DNA of 32,331 bases from Streptomyces sp. DvalAA-14 (lineage in GTDB: Bacteria; Actinomycetota; Actinomycetes; Streptomycetales; Streptomycetaceae): positions 1 through 32,331 of the forward strand of contig NZ_FMCH01000353.1 of NCBI RefSeq assembly GCF_900091855.1, written 5' to 3'. This document shows, in pieces, positions 1-8,968 of this stretch; within the stretch, counting starts at the first letter, position 1, and every line of letters starts with the position of its first letter. The position numbers and the translations under genes were made by a program. Below the pieces are notes generated by a model, which ran no database searches, had not been told where the DNA came from, and saw nothing but the letters and a program-made list of their open reading frames with translations.

Positions 1-142
1 CGCGCGGGCGCCGCCGCCGCTGCGCGCAAGGCGCCTGAGCTGGGTCTTTGGCCGGCGGTGCGCCGATCGGCTCAGGGGTTGGTGCGGCGGATGGGTGCGG
101 AGGGGCAGCCGGTGCGGACAACACCAGTCCTGGCCGCGGTCA

Positions 143-172
143 TTGACAGGCCCTCAGGGTCCGCGTTCTACT
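143..172 (+). promoter_or_regulatory. Candidate sigma70-type promoter of the GH92 gene
   Basis: A perfect -35 hexamer TTGACA lies at 143-148. After an 18-base spacer comes TCTACT at 167-172, which matches the -10 consensus at four of six positions. Transcription would start near 178-180 and give a leader of about 115 bases before the GH92 start codon. The LacI-type palindrome at 189-202 lies just downstream of the predicted start. The rest of 1-293 shows no convincing gene: open frames there are short, arginine-rich and lack a ribosome site. The promoter is inferred from sequence only. Confidence 0.55.
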
Positions 173-188
173 CGTGCATCGTGCAGGT

Positions 189-202
189 TGGCAACGTTGT
201 CA
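189..202. promoter_or_regulatory. LacI-family operator-like palindrome upstream of GH92
   Basis: TGGCAACGTTGTCA fits the general LacI/GalR operator pattern TGNNANCGNTNNCA at every fixed position and has the typical central CG. It sits about 10-24 bases after the predicted transcription start of the GH92 gene, where a bound repressor would block initiation or escape. Its half-site (GGCAA) differs from the GGTAA-type sites near 11.3-12.0 kb, so it may answer to a different LacI protein than the one encoded at 14261-15295. Binding is inferred. Confidence 0.5.
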
Positions 203-293
203 GACGGTCGGGGCGCACGGCGCCGGCACGCATCGAGGACGCCGCCCGTCCCTGGCACACCCATGTGCGAAGCACGAACTGCGGAGGCAACCG

Positions 294-3200
294 ATGGTTG
301 GACCCCAGCGCTTGCGAGCGCCCCGTATCAGCAGCAGATTCCGCCGACGACTCGCCGTCGTATCGGTCCTGGGCATGGTCGTCCTGCCCCTCCAGTCCCT
401 CGCCGGGGCGGACGCGGCGACCGGGCCGCAGCTCGTCACCGACCCCGCGGCCCTGATCAACCCGCTGATCGGCACCTCGGGCGCCGTCAACACCTTTCCC
501 GGGCCGGACATGCCGTTCGGCATGATGCAGTGGGGACCGGACACCACCCCCGCCCGGGCCCAGGGCGGCGGCTACGAGTACAAGAGCACCAAGATCTCCG
601 GCTACAGCCTGACCCACGTCTCCGGCCCCGGCTGCGACGTGGCCGGCGACGTACCGATCCTCCCCGTCACCGGCGCGCTCTCCGGCAACCTCTCCGACCT
701 GTCGACGCAGTTCAGCCACGACGACGAGCAGACGGGGGTCGGCTACTACGGCGTCACCGACTCCCAGGGCGTCACCACCGAACTCACCGACACCACCCGA
801 GCGGGACTGGGCCGGTTCACCTTCCCGGCCGGCGCGCAGTCGAATCTGCTGCTCAAGCTGAGCGGCGGCGCCACGCAGGTGGACGGCACCCGGGTGCGGG
901 TGGTCAGCAACCGCGAGGTCAGCGGCTCGGTCGACAGCGGGCACTTCTGCGGCGCGGACAACCGCTACACCCTGCACTTCGACATCAAGTTCAACCAGCC
1001 CTTCACCGGCAGCGGCACCTGGGTCGGCAGCACCATCAACCCGGACGCGAAGGCGCTCAGCCTCGGCCGGCCGCAGCAGAAGCTCGCCACCCATCCCAAC
1101 ACCCCGCTGCACGAGCAGCACTTCACGGTCCCCGGCACCGCGTCGCCCACGGTCCACCCCAGCGGCAGCGCGTCCGCCACCGCCGCTCGCGGCGGCTCCC
1201 CGGCCGCCCGCAGCGCGGCCGCCGCCCCGCCGGTCACCGGCGCCAACGGGATGTACCTGACCTTCGACACGTCGCAGAACGCCGCCGTGACCGCGGCCGT
1301 CGGCATCTCCTACACCAGCGACGACAACGCGGCCGGCAACCTGTCGACCGAGGTCAAGGGCTGGAATGTCGACGCCATGCGGAAGGCCAACCACGCCGCC
1401 TGGAACGACATCCTCGGCAAGGTCCAGATCGGGGGCGGCAGCCAGGACCAGCAGGTGCAGTTCTACACCGCGCTCTACCACGCGCTGCTGCACCCCAACG
1501 TCTTCTCCGACGACAACGGCCAGTACATGGGGATGGACGACCAGGTCCACAAGCTCACCAAGGGCCAGAAGGCGCAGTACGCCAACTACTCCGCCTGGGA
1601 CACCTACCGCTCCCAGACGCAGCTGATCTCCATGGTCGCCCCCCAGCAGACCGGTGACATCGTCACGTCGATGCTCAACGGCTACGACCAGACCGGTCTG
1701 CTGCCCAAGTGGGCCTCGAACAACGGCGAGAGCTACGTCATGGTCGGCGACCCGGCCGCCTCGATCATCGCCGACGCCTACGCCTTCGGGGTACGGAACT
1801 TCGACGCGGCGCACGCCCTGGACGCGATGGAGCACGAGGCGACCGCGCCGAACCAGGACCGTCCCGGCGAGTCGGTGCGCGACGCCAAGGGCTATCTGCC
1901 GCTGGACGGAACGTACGGCTGCTGCAACTTCTACGGTCCGGTCTCGACCCAACTGGAGTACGACAGCGCCGACTACGCCCTGGCCGCCTTCGCCAAGTCG
2001 CAGGGAAAGACGGCGGACTACCAGAAGTTCGCCACCCGCGCCCAGGACTGGATGAACGTCTTCAACCCGCAGACCGGGTACCTGCAGGGCAAGAACGCCG
2101 ACGGGCAGTTCGCGGGCGCCTTCACCCCCGGAACGTCCAACGGCTTCGTCGAGGGCACGTCGGCCCAGTACACGCCGATGGTCCCGTTCGACCTGCAGCA
2201 GCTCATCACCGCCCGGGGCGGCACGGCGGCCTACTCGTCCTACCTGGACAGCCTGTTGAGCGACATCACCGACCCGTCGGGGACCAACGCCGACCTGAGC
2301 AACGAGCCCAGCCTGGAGATCCCCTGGGAGTACAACTACGTCGGGCAGCCGTGGAAGACCCAGGCCGCCGTCCGGCAGGCGCAGCAGAAGCTGTACTTCA
2401 ACGCCCCGGTCGGCTCCTTCGGCAACGACGACCTGGGGGCGATGAGTTCCTGGTACGTCTGGTCCGAGCTGGGGATGTACCCGGAGACGCCGGGCACCGA
2501 CACGCTGGTGCTGGGCAGCCCGGCCTTCCCGACCGCGAAGATCACCCTCGGCAACGGCAAGCAGGTCGCGATCAACGCCCCGCAGGCCGCGCCGGACGCG
2601 CCCTATGTGCAGGCGCTCGACGTCAAGGGCAAGGCGTACAACTCCTCGTGGCTGACCTTCGCGCAGTTCGAGAAGGCCGGCACCCTCGACTACAGCCTCA
2701 ACACCGTGCCGAACACCTCGTGGGCCTCGTCGGCCGACGCCGCGCCCCCGTCCGACGCCACCGGCGGCGGCCGGGTGCTGGCGGCCACCGGCCCGACCAG
2801 CGACGGCCTGATCGTCGCCCCCGGCGCGTCCGCCGACGCCACCTTGCGGCTGACGAACCTCGGTACGAAGGCCGTCACGGTGGACTGGGCGGCGACCGTG
2901 CCGGCCGGGGTGACCCTCGGAGCCTCGTCGGGCTCGCTGACCGTGCCGCCGTCGGGCAGCGCCGAGGCCAAGGTGCCGGTCACCGCGGGTGACACGGAGG
3001 GCTCCTACGCGGTGACCTTCGCCCTCACCGACCACAGCAGCGGCGCGGCCCTGACCGGGGCGACCTTGCGAGTGGCCGTCGCGCAGCCCGGCGAGCTGTG
3101 GCCGTACGAGTCGAACGAGGGGATCTTCCCCGACGCCGCGCACTTCTCCGGCGGGTTCGACGACGGCGGATGGGCCTACTCGCAGAACGCGATGACCGCC

Positions 3201-3677
3201 GCCGGCATCAGCAGCGGTGCGAAGGTCACCGCGGACGGCATCGACTACACCTGGCCCACCATCGCGGCCGGCCGGCCCGACAACCTGGAGGTCGCCGGTC
3301 AGACCCTCCCGCAGCCCGCGGGCACTTCGGGAGCGTTCCTCGGACTGCTCGGATCGGCGACCAACGCGCCGACCGACGGCAGCGGCGTGCCCGGGGCGAT
3401 CACCGTCACCTACACCGACGGCAGCACCGCGAAGGCGACGGTCACCTTCTCCGACTGGACGCTCAACGGCGGCTCCAGCAAGCCGGTGGCGGGCAACACG
3501 ACGGCCGTCACGACCGATTACCGCAACACCGCGGACGGCGGCAAGGACACCGTCAAGGCCTACGTCTTCTCGGTGAAGGTCCCGCTGGACGCGGCGAAGA
3601 CGGTCGCGTCCGTCACCTTGCCGGTGACCGGCGCGTCGGGAACGGTCCACCTCTTCGCGCTCGGCATCGGCGGGTGA
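294..3677 (+). CDS. Secreted GH92 alpha-mannosidase with C-terminal accessory domains
   Basis: This 1127-residue exported exo-alpha-mannosidase most likely trims alpha-1,2-linked mannose side chains from mannan or high-mannose glycans. The ATG at 294 is chosen because GGAGG lies at 283-287, six bases upstream, and because it begins a clean signal peptide: an RFRRRLAVV basic region, a hydrophobic core and cleavage near ADA-AT. The frame stays open upstream to 174 but that part is not protein-like. GH92 landmarks are GTSGAVNTFPGPDMPFGM near the N-terminus, EGTSAQY with the probable acid Glu620, EIPWEYNYVGQPW around 675-687, and GNDDLGAMSSWYV at 710-722 carrying the base-catalyst aspartates. Residues from about 829 look like a NEW3-type beta-sandwich, followed by a further beta-rich module from about 945 that may bind carbohydrate. 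GH92 enzymes are calcium-dependent inverting enzymes. The gene converges on the GH38 gene, with a shared terminator between them. Confidence 0.93.
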   Translation: MVGPQRLRAPRISSRFRRRLAVVSVLGMVVLPLQSLAGADAATGPQLVTDPAALINPLIGTSGAVNTFPGPDMPFGMMQWGPDTTPARAQGGGYEYKSTKISGYSLTHVSGPGCDVAGDVPILPVTGALSGNLSDLSTQFSHDDEQTGVGYYGVTDSQGVTTELTDTTRAGLGRFTFPAGAQSNLLLKLSGGATQVDGTRVRVVSNREVSGSVDSGHFCGADNRYTLHFDIKFNQPFTGSGTWVGSTINPDAKALSLGRPQQKLATHPNTPLHEQHFTVPGTASPTVHPSGSASATAARGGSPAARSAAAAPPVTGANGMYLTFDTSQNAAVTAAVGISYTSDDNAAGNLSTEVKGWNVDAMRKANHAAWNDILGKVQIGGGSQDQQVQFYTALYHALLHPNVFSDDNGQYMGMDDQVHKLTKGQKAQYANYSAWDTYRSQTQLISMVAPQQTGDIVTSMLNGYDQTGLLPKWASNNGESYVMVGDPAASIIADAYAFGVRNFDAAHALDAMEHEATAPNQDRPGESVRDAKGYLPLDGTYGCCNFYGPVSTQLEYDSADYALAAFAKSQGKTADYQKFATRAQDWMNVFNPQTGYLQGKNADGQFAGAFTPGTSNGFVEGTSAQYTPMVPFDLQQLITARGGTAAYSSYLDSLLSDITDPSGTNADLSNEPSLEIPWEYNYVGQPWKTQAAVRQAQQKLYFNAPVGSFGNDDLGAMSSWYVWSELGMYPETPGTDTLVLGSPAFPTAKITLGNGKQVAINAPQAAPDAPYVQALDVKGKAYNSSWLTFAQFEKAGTLDYSLNTVPNTSWASSADAAPPSDATGGGRVLAATGPTSDGLIVAPGASADATLRLTNLGTKAVTVDWAATVPAGVTLGASSGSLTVPPSGSAEAKVPVTAGDTEGSYAVTFALTDHSSGAALTGATLRVAVAQPGELWPYESNEGIFPDAAHFSGGFDDGGWAYSQNAMTAAGISSGAKVTADGIDYTWPTIAAGRPDNLEVAGQTLPQPAGTSGAFLGLLGSATNAPTDGSGVPGAITVTYTDGSTAKATVTFSDWTLNGGSSKPVAGNTTAVTTDYRNTADGGKDTVKAYVFSVKVPLDAAKTVASVTLPVTGASGTVHLFALGIGG

Positions 3678-3728
3678 GCGAACGCCCCTGAAACCGCGGT
3701 CCGCCCGGGCCGCCCGAGCACCACCGTC

Positions 3729-3767
3729 ACGGGCCTGCTCCCCGCCACCGGCGGGGAGCAGGCCCGT
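3729..3767. terminator. Bidirectional hairpin terminator between convergent genes
   Basis: Two perfectly complementary 18-base arms (3729-3746 and 3750-3767) are separated by the three-base loop ACC. The hairpin sits in the 113-base gap between the stops of the convergent GH92 and GH38 genes, so it can end transcription from both sides. No U-run follows, which is common for high-GC actinomycete terminators. Confidence 0.85.
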
Positions 3768-3790
3768 CCGCTGCCCGGCCCACCCCGGCC

Positions 3791-6700
3791 TCAGTCGGGA
3801 GTTCGCACCAGCAGGGCGGCCGTCCCCCGCGCGGCCAGCTCCACCCGCAAGGTGCCGTCCGGCGCGGGCGCCACCGGGACCGCGTTCTCCCCGAGGTAGG
3901 AGCAGCGCAGCGCGGCGGTGTACGGCAGGTCCAGCCGCAGCCCGGCGGCCACCGGCTCGTCGGCGAAGGACTGCAGCCGGATCAGGAACTCACCGGCCGG
4001 CCGGCTCAGCAGGCCCACCACCCGCACGTCGGGCCGGTCCACCGCGATCAGCGAGGTTTCGGCGGCGCCGCCGGACACCCCCCGCGCCCGGACCGCGTGC
4101 AGCGGATGGCCCGGCTCCGCGGCCCGCATGCCCAGTTCGGCCGGCGCCGTGGGGTCACCGTCGCGGCGCACCGCCACGCTGTAGCGGAAGGTCTGCTCGA
4201 ACGCCTGCCGGCTCGGGAAGTTGGTGTCCCAGATGTTGTTGTGCACCCAGGAGTACAAGGTCCCCGGCTCCTGCCCCGGCACCGACGGCGGGTAGGGGAC
4301 GTAAGGGACCGCGATGTTGCCGTGCTGCACCAGGGGGGCGTCATGGGTGGCCCAGCCCACGGCGGTGCCGCCGCCGGTCAGCGTGGCCCAGCGACGGATC
4401 GCGCGCATGTGCCGGGCCGAGCCGGGGATCAGCGGCAGGTCCGTCCCCACCGCGCCGCCGCTCGCCTCCATCCGGACCACCGGGTCGGGCAGCGCGAAGG
4501 GAAAGGCGAAGAAGGCGCTCTCCTTGGTCATGGTGGCCGGTTTGACGAGGTGGTTGGCGATGTCGAGGCGCGCGACGCCGTGGGCCAGGGTGAGCGTCGT
4601 GCGCAGCTTGGCGGCGCCGGGCGGGACGCACTCGTAGACCAGGGTCTCGGCCACCGCCGAGGAGGTCCGCTCCACCAGCACCGCGGCCGGGGCCACTTCG
4701 CGGCCGGCCAGCAGGTGCAGGGAGTCGTCGGCCACCGTCTTGCTCGACTGGTGGTTGAAGCCGCCGGCCGTCGCGTACCGGTCGTAGACGTAGCCGTTGA
4801 AGCCGAACACCGCCTGGCTGTCGACGAGTTCGGTGCCGGTGGTCTTGTCCACGATGGACGCGACGCGGTTGCCGCGCAGGTCGACCCGCACCGACAGGAA
4901 CTCGTTCTCCAGCACCACGCTCTCCCCGGATACCGGCTCGTGCGCCGTGTCCGCCGCGACGACGTCGAGCCGTACCGTGCCCAGCGGCGGTACGTCCGCG
5001 ACTGTGACGTGCAGGAAGCGACCGGCCGACCGGTGCAGCGGATTGGTCTGCGGTTCGCCGGCCACCGGCAGCTCACGGCCGGTGCGGCCGTCCACCACCG
5101 CGGCCGGGATGCCGAGCGGCAGCACGCTCTCCGGCAGGAAGAAACGCACCACGTCGGTACGCGTCCGGCTGCGGGTGTTGACGACGTGGAAGCTCGCCCG
5201 CGCTCCGGGTGCCTGCGGCAGCGCCGTCCCCAGCCGGTGCGCGGCCCGCTCCAGCAGCGCGAGCGCCCCGTCGTGCGCCTGGACGGCCTGCCCGTACTTC
5301 CAGTGCCACTGCTGCTCGCCGGACCCGTGCCCGCGGCAGCCGTACGTCCACGGGTCGCCGGCGCCCCAGGTGTGCTCGTTGAACAGCGACACCGCGCGGT
5401 AGGTGCGGCCGGTCTCCCCGGCCGGCGCGGGCTCGCCCTCGGCGCCGCGCAGTGCGGCCAGGGTGTCCAGGGTCTGGGCGTCGGCGAGCGCGGACTGGGC
5501 GGTGCGGTTCATCGCCAGCGGCGCGGCGCCCGCGCCGACCCCGTCCACCCACCAGTCCGACCAGTCGCCCTCGAAGGTCTCCAGCCGGTCGCCGAGCCGC
5601 GCCTCGGCGTCCGTGAAGAAGTCCTCGTGCCGGGACAGCCGCAGCCGCGGATGGGCCCAGGTCTCGTTCCAGCGGCGTACGGTCTCGGCCGCGACCAGGC
5701 GCGGCGGCCCGTTGTCGGCGAACGTGCCCAGCACCCGCAGATGCAGGATGTCCCACGGATAGGGGTCGGCCTCGTAGGCGGCGTCGAGGATCGGGTAGCC
5801 GGGTATGCCCTTGCCCTGGTGCGGCACCGGGTGCTCGGCCAGCGCGGTCAGATAGGCCGGGAAGAGGTCGTCGACGGCCGCGTGCGACTCGTCGAAGCCG
5901 ATGATCGAGCCCTCCATGTACGCCAGCCCGTGCGGGGTGTCGGTCCGCCAGACCAGCACCGACCCGCCGTCGGCGGTGCGCCAGCGGAACAGCCGCGGCA
6001 GCCGCGCCCCGCCGACCAGGTGCGGGGCCGCCCGCCCGGCCCAGTTGTGCGCGACCGACAGCTGCCGCACACCGTGCTCGGCCAGCACGTCCTGCAGGCC
6101 GACGACCTGGCCGGGCACGTCGGTCTGCATGGCCGTGGTCAGCGGCACGCCGTAGCGCTCGCGGACGGCGACGGCGTCCCGCAGCAGTTCGTGCAGCTCG
6201 TCCACCGAGCAGGTCTCGGTGTGGAGGTTGAACGGCAGCGCGGTCAGCTCGATCCGGCCCTCGCGGATCCGCCGGACGAACTCGGCGACCTGGCTCGGCG
6301 GCCGGTGCGCGGTCCAGTCGGTGAAGGTGGACAGCCCCTCCACCGACCAGCGGTAGCGTGCCGCCTCCGGCCAGTCGTCGGTGGCCCGGATCAGCTCCAG
6401 GCAGGTGTCCAGCGCCGAGCGGGCTTCGGCCAGCACGGTGCCCTGCGGGTCGGTGTAACCGATGTCCAGGTGCGCGTGCTGCACCAGGTGCACCGTCCAG
6501 CGGCGCTGCGGGCGCAGCAGCACCGGCAGCGGCTCCGGCAGCGCGAGGCCCGGGAGTTCGAGCACGGCGGCCACCTCCCGCTCGACCGCCGGTACGAGCA
6601 CCCGTACCGAACCGGCGGGCCCGTCGATCACCTCGCAGTCGACCGGCCCGCCGCCGGCGATCCGCAGCACCGCGGAGCCGACCGGCCGTGCCGGGGCCGG

Positions 6701-6883
6701 CTCGATGTCGACCCGGACCGACTGGGTCAGCCCGCCCGAGGGGGTCCGCCGCAGCAGCGGCTCCAAGGACAGCCGCACGGTCGTCGCGCCGTGCCGGTGC
6801 TCATGGGTGACGGCACGCTCGCGCAGCGCGTCGCGGGCGATGGAGGAGTCCCACCAGGAGGGGCGGGTGTGACGGTCGCTCAT
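3791..6883 (-). CDS. Cytoplasmic GH38 alpha-mannosidase (divergent subtype)
   Basis: This 1030-residue glycoside hydrolase has no signal peptide and should cleave imported alpha-manno-oligosaccharides to mannose. An N-terminal beta domain (about 1-130) precedes the GH38 catalytic barrel. The barrel opens with HAHLD at 136-140, whose His and Asp are zinc ligands; QTDVPG at 253-258 carries the likely nucleophile Asp255. The C-terminal half shows typical GH38 beta-sandwich text (for example ENEFLSVRVDLRGNRVASI). The usual Trp after the HxHxD motif is absent (HAHLDIGYTDPQ), so it belongs to a different subgroup from the GH38 at 15363. It is the last gene of the minus-strand transporter operon, 54 bases after the GH76 gene, with GGAAG upstream of the ATG. 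The exact linkage preference cannot be read from sequence. Confidence 0.88.
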   Translation of the reverse strand: MSDRHTRPSWWDSSIARDALRERAVTHEHRHGATTVRLSLEPLLRRTPSGGLTQSVRVDIEPAPARPVGSAVLRIAGGGPVDCEVIDGPAGSVRVLVPAVEREVAAVLELPGLALPEPLPVLLRPQRRWTVHLVQHAHLDIGYTDPQGTVLAEARSALDTCLELIRATDDWPEAARYRWSVEGLSTFTDWTAHRPPSQVAEFVRRIREGRIELTALPFNLHTETCSVDELHELLRDAVAVRERYGVPLTTAMQTDVPGQVVGLQDVLAEHGVRQLSVAHNWAGRAAPHLVGGARLPRLFRWRTADGGSVLVWRTDTPHGLAYMEGSIIGFDESHAAVDDLFPAYLTALAEHPVPHQGKGIPGYPILDAAYEADPYPWDILHLRVLGTFADNGPPRLVAAETVRRWNETWAHPRLRLSRHEDFFTDAEARLGDRLETFEGDWSDWWVDGVGAGAAPLAMNRTAQSALADAQTLDTLAALRGAEGEPAPAGETGRTYRAVSLFNEHTWGAGDPWTYGCRGHGSGEQQWHWKYGQAVQAHDGALALLERAAHRLGTALPQAPGARASFHVVNTRSRTRTDVVRFFLPESVLPLGIPAAVVDGRTGRELPVAGEPQTNPLHRSAGRFLHVTVADVPPLGTVRLDVVAADTAHEPVSGESVVLENEFLSVRVDLRGNRVASIVDKTTGTELVDSQAVFGFNGYVYDRYATAGGFNHQSSKTVADDSLHLLAGREVAPAAVLVERTSSAVAETLVYECVPPGAAKLRTTLTLAHGVARLDIANHLVKPATMTKESAFFAFPFALPDPVVRMEASGGAVGTDLPLIPGSARHMRAIRRWATLTGGGTAVGWATHDAPLVQHGNIAVPYVPYPPSVPGQEPGTLYSWVHNNIWDTNFPSRQAFEQTFRYSVAVRRDGDPTAPAELGMRAAEPGHPLHAVRARGVSGGAAETSLIAVDRPDVRVVGLLSRPAGEFLIRLQSFADEPVAAGLRLDLPYTAALRCSYLGENAVPVAPAPDGTLRVELAARGTAALLVRTPD

Positions 6884-6937
6884 CGGTTACGTGCTTCCTT
6901 GCGTGGCGGGTCTCGTGCGGGCGGAGGGGGTGCCGGC

Positions 6938-8143
6938 TCAGCTGGTGCGGTCGTAGTCCTTGCGGTCCCACGCCAGCTGCGAGAAGAGCTGGACGGCGGC
7001 GGCCTGGTTGAGCGTCCCGACCGGCTGGGCGGGGTCGGGCGCGCCGCCGTTGCTCGCCTGGAAGCGGAACAGCCCGGTGGCCGGGTCGCGGTTGTCGGCC
7101 CACAGCCGCTCGGCGTAGGAGCTCAACACGGCGCGGTAGCGCGGGTCGTGGTGCTGGGAGTCCAGCAGCAGCAGGTCCTGGAAGAGGAAGGAGTTGAAGA
7201 CGGCCGGCTGGTTGTACAGGCGGTCGTCCGAAGTCCAGTACGCCAGGGCGCCGCCTGCATCCTCGACCGCCTGGTCGAGATACCGCCGGTCACCGGTGGC
7301 GCGGTACAGCTCGGTGGCGGCGCCGATCATCGCGCCCGAGTTGTACGTCCACAGCGTGCTGTCGACGCCGCCGTTGTCGTCCAGGTCGTTCCGGTAGAGG
7401 CCGGCCGACTGCCGCAGGCAGTCGCGGTTCCAGTCGTACGCCCGCCGCGCCCAGCTGAGATACGCCGGCTGCCGGGTGATCTGGTAGAGCCCGGCGGACA
7501 GTTGGGCGAACAGCCCGGTGACGTTGGCCGCCCGGATGGTGTTGGCGCCGCTGTCCACCCAGTGCATGCCGCCCGGGCATGCCTTGGCGGGGTCGTCGTC
7601 CCAGGCGCGGGTGTCGGTGGTGAAGGCGGCGCCCGCGTCGGCCAGCATCGTCCGGTCGCCGGACGCCCGGTACTGGGTCAGGAACGACAGGCCGACCACG
7701 GCGTTGTCGTCGAAGAAGAGGTCGCCGCCGGTGCCGAGCGGCGCCGGCAGGTAGGAGTCGTAGCCGGGGTGGGCCGGATCGGTCGAGGCGTACTGCGACA
7801 GCGCGGCGAACCGGGCCGCCACGTCGGCGCGGTACGGGCCCGCGTTGTGCGGGATGTTCTGCAGGTAGACGGTGGCCTGGGTGGCCTCGCGGAACTCCCA
7901 CAGGTAGGAGTAGGGGTTGCCGCCCGCGGCGGCCGGGACGGACTCGCGGTACAGGCCGTGGTCGGCGGCGCCGAGGTAGAGGTCGCGCTGGAGCGCTTGG
8001 TAGCTCGCTTCGGCGCGGGCCGCCCAGTCGGCAGGCCGGGAGCCGGCGGCCTGGGCGGCGGGAGCGGCGAGCAGGCCGGCCGCGGCGGTGGCCAGCGCGG
8101 TCAGCAGCAGGCCGGCACGGCGGGTGGCGCGGGCTGTTCCCAT
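6938..8143 (-). CDS. Secreted GH76 endo-alpha-1,6-mannanase
   Basis: This 401-residue protein starts at the ATG at 8143, with a good GGGAG site seven bases upstream. It has a clear signal peptide (MGTARATRRAGLLLTALATA onward, cleavage after AQA near residue 32). The GH76 (alpha/alpha)6-barrel signature FFDDNAVVGL carries the paired catalytic aspartates Asp145 and Asp146, and WTYNSGAMIGAATELYRATGD is the typical family helix. The length matches single-domain GH76 enzymes, which cut the alpha-1,6-mannose backbone of fungal mannan. The gene lies 14 bases after the second permease gene and before a GH38 gene, so the secreted endo-enzyme is co-expressed with the importer of its products. The DDN in place of the more usual DDE after the aspartate pair is a small deviation. 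Confidence 0.9.
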   Translation of the reverse strand: MGTARATRRAGLLLTALATAAAGLLAAPAAQAAGSRPADWAARAEASYQALQRDLYLGAADHGLYRESVPAAAGGNPYSYLWEFREATQATVYLQNIPHNAGPYRADVAARFAALSQYASTDPAHPGYDSYLPAPLGTGGDLFFDDNAVVGLSFLTQYRASGDRTMLADAGAAFTTDTRAWDDDPAKACPGGMHWVDSGANTIRAANVTGLFAQLSAGLYQITRQPAYLSWARRAYDWNRDCLRQSAGLYRNDLDDNGGVDSTLWTYNSGAMIGAATELYRATGDRRYLDQAVEDAGGALAYWTSDDRLYNQPAVFNSFLFQDLLLLDSQHHDPRYRAVLSSYAERLWADNRDPATGLFRFQASNGGAPDPAQPVGTLNQAAAVQLFSQLAWDRKDYDRTS

Positions 8144-8157
8144 GGCAGGACTCCCTG

Positions 8158-8967
8158 TCAGACGTTGAGTTTGAGGCTGGAGACGAAGAACCGCTGGGCG
8201 AGGAAGAAGACGACCACCGTGGGCAGCGACACCACCAGCGCGCCGGCCAGCACCACCGGCGGACCTACGTTGGAGTAGTTGCCCTGCAGATCGGCCAGGG
8301 CGGCCATCACCGGCCGGATGTTGCGGCTGGTGGCCAGCGTGATGCCGAAGAGCAGGTCGTTCCAGACCGCGACGAACTGGAAAACGAAGGCGGCGACCAT
8401 CGCGGACTTCGACAGCGGCACGTAGATGCTCCGGAACAGCCGCCACCACGACGCGCCGTCCAGCCGGGCCGCCTCGATCACCTCCGGCGGCAAGGTGGCG
8501 GCGAAGTTCCGCAGCACGAAGAAGGCGAACGGGATGGCGATCGCAATGTAGATGATCACCATGCCGATCTGGGTGTCGTACAGCCCGGTGTTGGCGTAGG
8601 CCAGGAAGAGCGGCCGCAGGAAGACCTGGAGCGGCAGCAGGGTGCCGGCGTAGATCAGCCAGAACCACAGCGCCCGGCGCCGGACCGGCATGATCGCGGC
8701 GGCGAAGGCGGCCAGCGACGCCAGCAGCACCGCGCCGGCCGAGCTGACCACCGCGTAGTACAGGCTGTTGGCCATGGCCGGACCGAGGTCCGCCAGATTC
8801 CAGGCCGCCTTGATGTTGTCGAACAGGCCGAAGTTGTTCGGGTACCAGCGGGGGCTGCCCGAGTAGGCGCCGACCGAGGTGAGCCCGTTGACCAGCAGCA
8901 GATAGGTGGGCACGAACCACAGCAGCGCCACCAGCAGGACCACGCTGTTCCGGACGACTCTGCTCAT
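8158..8967 (-). CDS. ABC sugar transporter permease 2 (MalG-type)
   Basis: This 269-residue inner-membrane permease has about six transmembrane helices, starting with the hydrophobic stretch VVLLVALLWFVPTYLLLVNG. The cytoplasmic EAA loop, EAARLDGASWWRLFRSIYVP, is the contact site for the ATPase. It belongs to the carbohydrate uptake (CUT1) class, where two different permeases pair. The ATG at 8965-8967 is one base away from the stop of permease 1, so the two are translationally coupled. No ATPase gene is present in the operon; CUT1 systems of streptomycetes usually share one ATPase (MsiK). From context the substrate is probably manno-oligosaccharides. Confidence 0.92.
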   Translation of the reverse strand: MSRVVRNSVVLLVALLWFVPTYLLLVNGLTSVGAYSGSPRWYPNNFGLFDNIKAAWNLADLGPAMANSLYYAVVSSAGAVLLASLAAFAAAIMPVRRRALWFWLIYAGTLLPLQVFLRPLFLAYANTGLYDTQIGMVIIYIAIAIPFAFFVLRNFAATLPPEVIEAARLDGASWWRLFRSIYVPLSKSAMVAAFVFQFVAVWNDLLFGITLATSRNIRPVMAALADLQGNYSNVGPPVVLAGALVVSLPTVVVFFLAQRFFVSSLKLNV

Positions 8968-8968
8968 G

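Noticed and set aside
168-3650. 1160-codon minus-strand open frame opposite the GH92 gene
   Set aside because: It is the antisense shadow of a clearly recognisable GH92 gene: Arg/Gly/Val-rich text, no domains, no ribosome site. Such long shadows are normal at this GC content.
4097-8278. 1393-codon plus-strand open frame opposite GH38 and GH76
   Set aside because: It runs across two recognisable minus-strand genes and their gap, and its translation is low-complexity Arg/Gly/Val text.
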